From assembly GCF_021699195.1 (NCBI RefSeq), contig NZ_SSXE01000017.1:124001-188000 (forward strand): a stretch of DNA of 64,000 bases. The letters are read 5' to 3'. Position 1 is the stretch's first letter. Every line of letters starts with the position of its first letter. The position numbers and the translations under genes are program-made. The notes under the pieces were generated by a model, which searched no databases, was not told the DNA's origin, and saw nothing but the letters and a program-made list of their open reading frames with translations. This DNA comes from Nonomuraea sp. MG754425. Its GTDB lineage: Bacteria; Actinomycetota; Actinomycetes; Streptosporangiales; Streptosporangiaceae. This document shows positions 59,589 through 64,000 of the stretch, one piece after another.

Positions 59589-60337
59589 GACAACCCTTCC
59601 GCCACCGTGTTCTCGGCGCCGGCCAGGCGGATGAACGCGTCCTCGAGGCTGCCCGCTCCGCGTACCTGATGCAACGGACCCGCGGCGGCGATCTTCCCGT
59701 CGACGATGACCGCAACGTGCTCGCACAACCGCTCGACCAGCGCCATCTCGTGGCTCGACACCACCACCGAGCCGCCGGAGCCGACGAACCGCTGCAGGAT
59801 CGCCCTGATCGTGGCGGCGGACACCGGGTCCACGGCCTCGAACGGCTCGTCGAGCACGAGGAGCCGCGGCGCGTGCAGCAGCGCCGTGGCCAGCCCGATC
59901 TTCTTGCGCATCCCCGCCGAGTAGCCGGCCACCGGCGTGCGTTCAGCCTCCAGCAAGCCCAGCAGCGCCAGCAACTCCTGAGCCCGCTCCGCCACGACCT
60001 GCTTGTCCAGCCCGTACAGCAGCCCCAGATAGGTCAGCACCTCACGCCCGGTCAGACGCTCGGGCAGCGCCAGATCGTCGGGCAGCACCCCGAGCATCGC
60101 CTTGGCGCGCGCGGGATCGCGCCAAAGATCCACTCCGAAGACCCGCACGGTGCCCGCCAGCGGCCGAAGCAGCCCGGTCGCCATGGAGAGCGACGTCGTC
60201 TTCCCCGCACCGTTCGGCCCCACCAAACCGAAGAACGTGCCGCTCGGCACCTGCAGCCCGATGCCGTGCACCACGGTGCGACCGGCGAATGTCATCGATA
60301 ACCCGGTGAGCTCCAGTGCCAACTCCATGGACCCCAT
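59573..60337 (-). CDS. ABC transporter ATP-binding protein
   Basis: 254 residues from ATG 60337 (AAGGG about 8 bases upstream; earlier ATGs exist at 60355 and 60367). Walker A VGPNGAGKTT, Q-loop LGVLPDDLALPERLTG (Gln replaced, as in CcmA-type ATPases), signature YSAGMRKKIGLATAL, Walker B LLVLDEPFEAVDP, switch VVVSSHEMALVE. The CcmA/DrrA group (COG1131) usually partners drug or peptide exporters. A broken TetR gene lies divergently upstream and was probably its regulator. Confidence 0.93.
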   Translation of the reverse strand: MGSMELALELTGLSMTFAGRTVVHGIGLQVPSGTFFGLVGPNGAGKTTSLSMATGLLRPLAGTVRVFGVDLWRDPARAKAMLGVLPDDLALPERLTGREVLTYLGLLYGLDKQVVAERAQELLALLGLLEAERTPVAGYSAGMRKKIGLATALLHAPRLLVLDEPFEAVDPVSAATIRAILQRFVGSGGSVVVSSHEMALVERLCEHVAVIVDGKIAAAGPLHQVRGAGSLEDAFIRLAGAENTVAEGLSWLSS

Positions 60338-60399
60338 ACTGGCACCCTTGCTCATGTTTTTGACCATGCCGTCAAAGGGCCGACAGGCTGTTCAGAAGG

Positions 60400-60786
60400 G
60401 GGCGCACCTTCACCGAGACGGCCCGCCGGGCCCAGATCGTGCGGTGCGCGATCGAGACAATCGCCGACATCGGGTACGGCAAAGCGTCGCCTCATCTCCT
60501 ACCACTTCGCCGGCCACGGCGAGCTCGTCGCCGAGGTACCCACAGCGGTCTCCACCCCCGCGGCCGAATACATGACGGCCATCATCGCCGAAGCCGATAC
60601 GCCCCTGCCAAACTTGAAGCCTTCATCCGGGGCAATCTCGCCTTCATCGGTGAGAACCGGCACGACATGACCATCGTCTTGGGCATCGAAAGGGGCTGGC
60701 AAAGCGGCGACTTCCGGCCGTTCTCCTCCTCAGCCATGGCACTGTGTACGCCGACGAAAGGGAGTAGTACTCGGTCGTCCAAGTGA
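60400..60786 (+). pseudogene. TetR-family regulator, broken
   Basis: ARRAQIVRCAIETIADIGYG is a normal TetR opening but the recognition helix is deleted, and after a frameshift LISYHFAGHGELVAEVPTAV continues; a second shift returns to LEAFIRGNLAFIGENRHDMT. So the helix-turn-helix is lost and the frame is broken twice. Divergent from the ABC exporter operon, it is the likely former repressor, meaning the exporter may now be constitutive. Confidence 0.65.
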
Positions 60787-60856
60787 TGACGGCGTTGGTC
60801 AAAACGGTCAAACACCACGCCTGGTCCGTCCGGTCGGCCAGAGCAAAGTTGATCAA
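60745..60856 (-). pseudogene. Tn3-family transposase fragment
   Basis: Minus-strand frame reads INFALADRTDQAWCLTVLTN, AVITWTTEYYSL, like the C-terminal QAxCLTLVTNAxxxWTTxY stretch of Tn3 TnpA. It abuts the right inverted repeat. Only ~35 residues remain. Confidence 0.5.
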
Positions 60857-60858
60857 CT

Positions 60859-60888
60859 GGAAATTCCCCCAGGACTACAGCGAGGCCC
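60859..60888 (-). repeat. Right terminal inverted repeat
   Basis: Reads inward on the minus strand as GGCCTCGCTGTAGTCCTGGG and on; partner of 57128-57157. Followed outside by CGTGA (60889-60893). The stretch 60894-61206 beyond it has no recognisable gene. Confidence 0.8.
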
Positions 60889-61206
60889 GTGAGCCCGGCC
60901 GTGACCGGACGTGACGCCGGGATCGTGTCGTGCGGCCGCGCTGCCCGCCTCGGCTGGCAGCCCCGGCCTTCGCGGGTGGATCAGCGCGACGCCGCGCTCA
61001 CCAAGTTCATGCCCGGCCGCGTGCCCGGCCACCGCACTCACTCTCCGACGTGTCCACAGACCGCGGTCCTTCACCGAGGTGGCACGTCCTCCAGAGCCCG
61101 AGAAGAAGCCGCGGGCCGCTGAGGAAGAACGTCGCTATCATGCCTCGATCGCACCACCTCGCTTGATCGTCCATTGCACGATCAACGATGGAGAGAAAGT
61201 GGTTTC

Positions 61207-62571
61207 ATGCCGATGAGCAACGAGCAGGACAACGAGCCGTTAAGCAGAAGGGCGCTGGGTCTGGGGATGGCGGCGACGGGCCTAGGCGCCATGGCGGTGT
61301 GGGGCGCGCAGCCCGCGTCCGCCGCCGCCGACCCCACGGCCCACACCATCGACGTCACCGACCACGGCGCCAAGGGCGACGGGGTGAGCGACGACTCCGA
61401 CGCGATCAGAGCCGCGGTGACGGCGGCGATCGCCGGTCGTTCGGGCGGCGTGGTCAAGAAGGAGATCTTCTTCCCGCCGGGCAACTACCGGGTGACCAAG
61501 AAGGACACCCTGATGTGGTCGCCGACGAACGGCAAGGCCGACCAGATCTTCGGTCTGCGCTTTCGCGGCTGCGGCCCGCGCGTGACGAACGTCTTCTTCG
61601 ACACCGACTTCGCCGCCACCGCCGACCCGCGGGAGAACAACCTGATCACCGCGGCCGTACGCCTGCGCTACACCTATTTCGAAGACATGAGCTTCAGCTC
61701 GACGAACCCGAACAACCGCTTCGCCTACTTCTGGTCGGTCGACGCCCTCACCGGCCAGCCCCAGTTCCCCGAGTACGGATTCGGCCAGAACCAGTATTTC
61801 GTCTACCGCAACATCGAGTGGAAGGGAACGTGGGACCGGGTCATCGGCATCGACGGCGACCACGAGGCCAACAACAACAGCGAGCACCACTTCATCCTGT
61901 GCTCCACCGACACCAAGTCGGCCTACACCGACGCGTTCCTGCACTGCGGCATCTCCAGCCCGGCCGACCGCAACCAGCAGAACCAGTTCCTCAACTACTT
62001 CATGCTCTCCTGCAATTTCGCGGTGGCGAAGGGCGACTTCTTCAGGTTCGACCGGGGCGGCTCGATCAACGTGCTCGGCGGCTCCTGGTCGACGGTCAAC
62101 GACGCCGAACTGGGGCCGCAGGACATCAGATACTTCTACATGCCGCTGCCCAACGGTGAGATGACCGCGACCAGGCTGCACGTCAACGGCGTCAGGTTCG
62201 AGCCGAAGGGCGAGAAACACAAGATCATCGACTGCAACTGGAACAACGGCAGCGTGACCTTCACCTCCTGCTCCGACATGGCCGCCATCCAGCGGTCCAC
62301 CGCCGCGGACTTCAACCTCCACCGGTACGCCGCCGACTCGGGCCGGCTGCCGATCGTCCGCTATCAGGACTGCATCCTGGGCGGCTACCACCTCGTCGAC
62401 GCGGCGGGCTCGTCCCTCACCAACGGAAAGATGATCTACGAGGGCTGCCGTTTCTACCACACCAGCACCGCCGTGAGCACGACCACGGGGTCGGCGTTCC
62501 TGCGCTACAAGAGCGCCCCGGCCCGTTACGCCTTCCGCGACTCCTGGGCCACCCCCGACGTCTCCGGCTGA
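61207..62571 (+). CDS. Tat-exported right-handed beta-helix protein (pectate-lyase-3 superfamily)
   Basis: 454 residues. Tat signal SRRALGLGMAATGLGAMAVW, cleavage near ASAAA (~residue 40). The mature part begins HTIDVTDHGAKGDGVSDDSD, the standard start of Pectate_lyase_3/GH28-like beta-helices, then IFFPPGNYRVTKKDTL. Rungs of the helix follow, rich in Asn and aromatic residues (GFGQNQYFVYRNIEWKG, RGGSINVLGGSWSTVNDAEL). No GH28 catalytic Asp triad was recognised, so it may be a lyase or a binding protein for polysaccharide. GGAGAG lies 11 bases before the ATG. A perfect 13-bp hairpin follows the stop. Confidence 0.85.
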   Translation: MPMSNEQDNEPLSRRALGLGMAATGLGAMAVWGAQPASAAADPTAHTIDVTDHGAKGDGVSDDSDAIRAAVTAAIAGRSGGVVKKEIFFPPGNYRVTKKDTLMWSPTNGKADQIFGLRFRGCGPRVTNVFFDTDFAATADPRENNLITAAVRLRYTYFEDMSFSSTNPNNRFAYFWSVDALTGQPQFPEYGFGQNQYFVYRNIEWKGTWDRVIGIDGDHEANNNSEHHFILCSTDTKSAYTDAFLHCGISSPADRNQQNQFLNYFMLSCNFAVAKGDFFRFDRGGSINVLGGSWSTVNDAELGPQDIRYFYMPLPNGEMTATRLHVNGVRFEPKGEKHKIIDCNWNNGSVTFTSCSDMAAIQRSTAADFNLHRYAADSGRLPIVRYQDCILGGYHLVDAAGSSLTNGKMIYEGCRFYHTSTAVSTTTGSAFLRYKSAPARYAFRDSWATPDVSG

Positions 62572-62587
62572 GGCCCATCGACAAGGA

Positions 62588-62631
62588 TCGCCGACCGGCG
62601 CGCATCCGCGCCGACGCCCGCCGGTCGGCGA
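62588..62631 (+). terminator. Strong terminator hairpin after the beta-helix gene
   Basis: TCGCCGACCGGCG (62588-62600) and its exact complement (62619-62631), 13-bp stem, 18-nt loop, 17 bases after the stop codon. No T-run. Confidence 0.75.
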
Positions 62632-63141
62632 CCCGGACATGCCGGCCTACGGCGTGACGAAGGCAGGGCTGCGGCCCATGACCCGTGGGCGGTGGGACAC
62701 CTGCTGGGCGTGGCCCGGTGCGGATGCGACGTCGACTTGGCCACACCCGACTTTGCCCTGCATCCAATCCGCCGCTGACCTGCGAGGCCTTGGTCTTAGA
62801 GGACGTACGGGCGAAGCCCGTGCCGTTGTGGGGATTTCAGAAATGGATTGTACGATCCCGACCGCCTTTACAAAGTAAGTTCCTGGGAGTTCTTCGACTC
62901 CGACGAGGAACTCAGGCGCTGAACTGTCGCGCCCGATGTCGGCGCGCGACAGAGCTGCCACGGACCGGGCGGCGCGGGCGAGCACTCCCCCAGCGGGGCC
63001 CAAGTTGCCTCCCGGTGGGAGCTCCTCCTGTGTTCTGGACACCGTACCGGACTCATGCCCTGCCGGGGGCTCCCCCGCGACGTCATGGTGGAAGCAAGTC
63101 GCTCCTTGCATCGTGCGCCCGGCATCGTGGACAGCGGCATG
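62632..63141. other. Region without a recognisable gene
   Basis: About 500 bases between the beta-helix terminator and the phosphotransferase stop. Codon bias is weak in every frame, no frame resembles a known family, and no clear repeat was seen. Confidence 0.5.
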
Positions 63142-64000
63142 TCACACGAGCAGCGCCTCGAGCTCCGGAAGTCGGCCGAACAGGTCGGGGAGGCCGCGCA
63201 CGCCGTTGCGCACGGACTCGTGCGACAGCGCGAGGTCAGGGCCGGTGCTCGCCTCAACACCGTCGAGGCACCGGAGGATGTTCCACCTCGTGTGCCCCAG
63301 CCAGCCGCCGATCATGAACACGAACCAGCTCGGACCTGACGGTGGCAGCACCCCGCCCCCCGCGACATAACCGTCGAGGACCGAGCGGAAGATGGCGGGC
63401 TCGATGTCGTCGAAGCCAGGTCCCTTCGCGAGGCTCAGCGCGGTCGAGCCGAGCTCACTGGACAGGTCGAGCATCCCCGAGAGCTCCCAGTCGAGCACCA
63501 CCGGCCGACCCTCTCGAGCGAGCAGGTTCCACGACTGGATGTCCTGATGGGTCAGCACGACGGGGCCTGGCCGTTCACAGGTGTCGACGAAGTGGGCGAT
63601 CGCGAGGAACGTCTCGACGTGAGAGGCGAGTTCGTCGGCCCACGGCTGTCCGGTCGCCGCCGCCCGCGCGGCGAGTTCGGGCCAGTCCCGTGGCGTCGGG
63701 TCCTCGATCGGCACATGGGTCCACGCGACGTCGAGCGCGTGGATGCGCGCGAGGATCTCACCGATCTCATACGCGTACGCCGCCGACACCGGTGCTTCGG
63801 GCACCTTTTCTCCCTCGACCCATCGGTGAACGAGCGTGTCGTGGCCGGCCGAGATCGGCTCTGGCATCGGGATGCCGGCGGCGAAGGCCGCCCGCTCGAA
63901 CCTGAACACGTCCTCGACGCGATAGGTCCAGCGGCGGTCGACGAGGTTCAACTCCTTCACCGCGAACGATCCTTGGTCGGTGTCGAGCCGGTACATCCGG
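63142..64000 (-). CDS. Aminoglycoside phosphotransferase-family kinase, start outside window
   Basis: At least 284 residues, running off the right end; the first codons are missing. GSFAVKELNLV holds the ATP-binding Lys, VVLTHQDIQSWNLLAREGRP the Brenner motif HxDxxxxN with catalytic Asp, and VVLDWELSGMLDLSSELG the metal-binding Asp. The rest, HRWVEGEKVPEAPVS and the late FVFMIGGWLGHTRWNIL, is typical of actinobacterial APH/ChoK-like kinases of unknown substrate. Could phosphorylate an antibiotic, sugar or choline. Ends ~510 bases from the beta-helix gene. Confidence 0.88.
   Translation of the reverse strand, partial: RMYRLDTDQGSFAVKELNLVDRRWTYRVEDVFRFERAAFAAGIPMPEPISAGHDTLVHRWVEGEKVPEAPVSAAYAYEIGEILARIHALDVAWTHVPIEDPTPRDWPELAARAAATGQPWADELASHVETFLAIAHFVDTCERPGPVVLTHQDIQSWNLLAREGRPVVLDWELSGMLDLSSELGSTALSLAKGPGFDDIEPAIFRSVLDGYVAGGGVLPPSGPSWFVFMIGGWLGHTRWNILRCLDGVEASTGPDLALSHESVRNGVRGLPDLFGRLPELEALLV

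Larger units (their letters stand above)
57123..60893. mobile_element. Transposon-like unit with 30-bp inverted ends and 5-bp target duplication, carrying an ABC exporter
   Basis: The ends are 57128-57157 and, inverted, 60859-60888: both read inward GGCCTYGCTGTAG...CCTGGGG.AATTTCCA, identical at 28 of 30 positions. Immediately outside lie matching direct repeats CGTGA (57123-57127 and 60889-60893), a 5-bp target-site duplication. Inside are an integrase fragment, the two-gene ABC exporter, and remnants of a TetR gene and of a Tn3 transposase. No intact transposase is present, so it is now immobile by itself. A 5-bp duplication fits the Tn3 family among others. Confidence 0.75.

Noticed and set aside
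1-64000. CRISPR arrays, rRNA or tRNA genes
   Set aside because: No regularly spaced direct repeats, no conserved rRNA stretches and no cloverleaf-like sequences were noticed; a tRNA scan was not possible.

Overview
The window is 64 kb of very GC-rich DNA with strong third-position G/C bias, GTG and even CTG starts, leaderless-looking genes, Tat signals, several ECF sigma factors and many TetR/MarR regulators. This fits an actinomycete, most likely a filamentous one of the Streptosporangium/Nonomuraea/Actinomadura/Streptomyces type; the genus cannot be fixed from sequence alone. No rRNA, tRNA or CRISPR array was seen. The mix of intact operons and many broken gene remnants says accessory, arm-like genome rather than core.

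Layout. 1-5.1 kb: the end of an ABC exporter of the MacB/LolCD kind followed by a secreted penicillin-acylase family enzyme. 5.1-9.3 kb (minus strand): a decayed Rrf2 regulator and a two-gene operon of a one-TM protein plus a secreted PQQ-type beta-propeller. 9.4-10.8 kb: a short threonyl-tRNA synthetase preceded by a Thr-codon leader peptide and hairpin, a clear ribosome-mediated attenuator. 11-14.4 kb: a cyclase and FAD monooxygenase pair facing a MarR regulator.

14.4-24.3 kb is a scrambled transposon region. The N-terminal half of a Tn3-family transposase lies at the left (itself inverted in pieces) and the C-terminal half at the right. Between them sit an ECF41 sigma factor with its carboxymuconolactone-decarboxylase-like and NmrA partners, broken resolvase and tyrosine recombinase genes, a zinc-finger/coiled-coil (KfrA-like) gene with a 50-residue companion and an AT-rich palindrome, and a hydrolase/GbsR/methyltransferase operon. 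24.9-33.7 kb holds a SnoaL-like protein, a broken multicopper oxidase, a second FAD monooxygenase, a second ECF41 sigma factor translationally coupled to an FAD oxidoreductase, an SDR/MerR pair with a textbook MerR promoter, an acetyltransferase, and a ring-cleavage-type dioxygenase facing a MarR regulator.

33.7-44.9 kb is a coherent catabolic island: aldehyde dehydrogenase, IclR regulator, and a tightly overlapping seven-gene plus-strand run in which a branched-chain-amino-acid-type ABC importer (five genes) feeds an amidase, a zinc alcohol dehydrogenase and a second aldehyde dehydrogenase. The logic is import of an amide, hydrolysis, then alcohol to aldehyde to acid; the substrate is unknown, perhaps aromatic.

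44.9-64 kb: NmrA protein, DivIVA-like membrane protein, TetR/SDR pair, hydrolase, broken phosphotransferase, TetR plus DUF1707 protein, a 52-residue relic of an ECF sigma factor, an MFS exporter, and a methyltransferase overlapping a CloQ/NovQ-type aromatic prenyltransferase (a mini biosynthetic unit). A VOC protein and a YdeI-like protein follow. Exactly at the YdeI stop codon sits a 3.76 kb unit bounded by 30-bp inverted repeats and a 5-bp target duplication, carrying an ABC exporter and transposon debris. A Tat-exported beta-helix protein and a phosphotransferase cut by the window end close the region.
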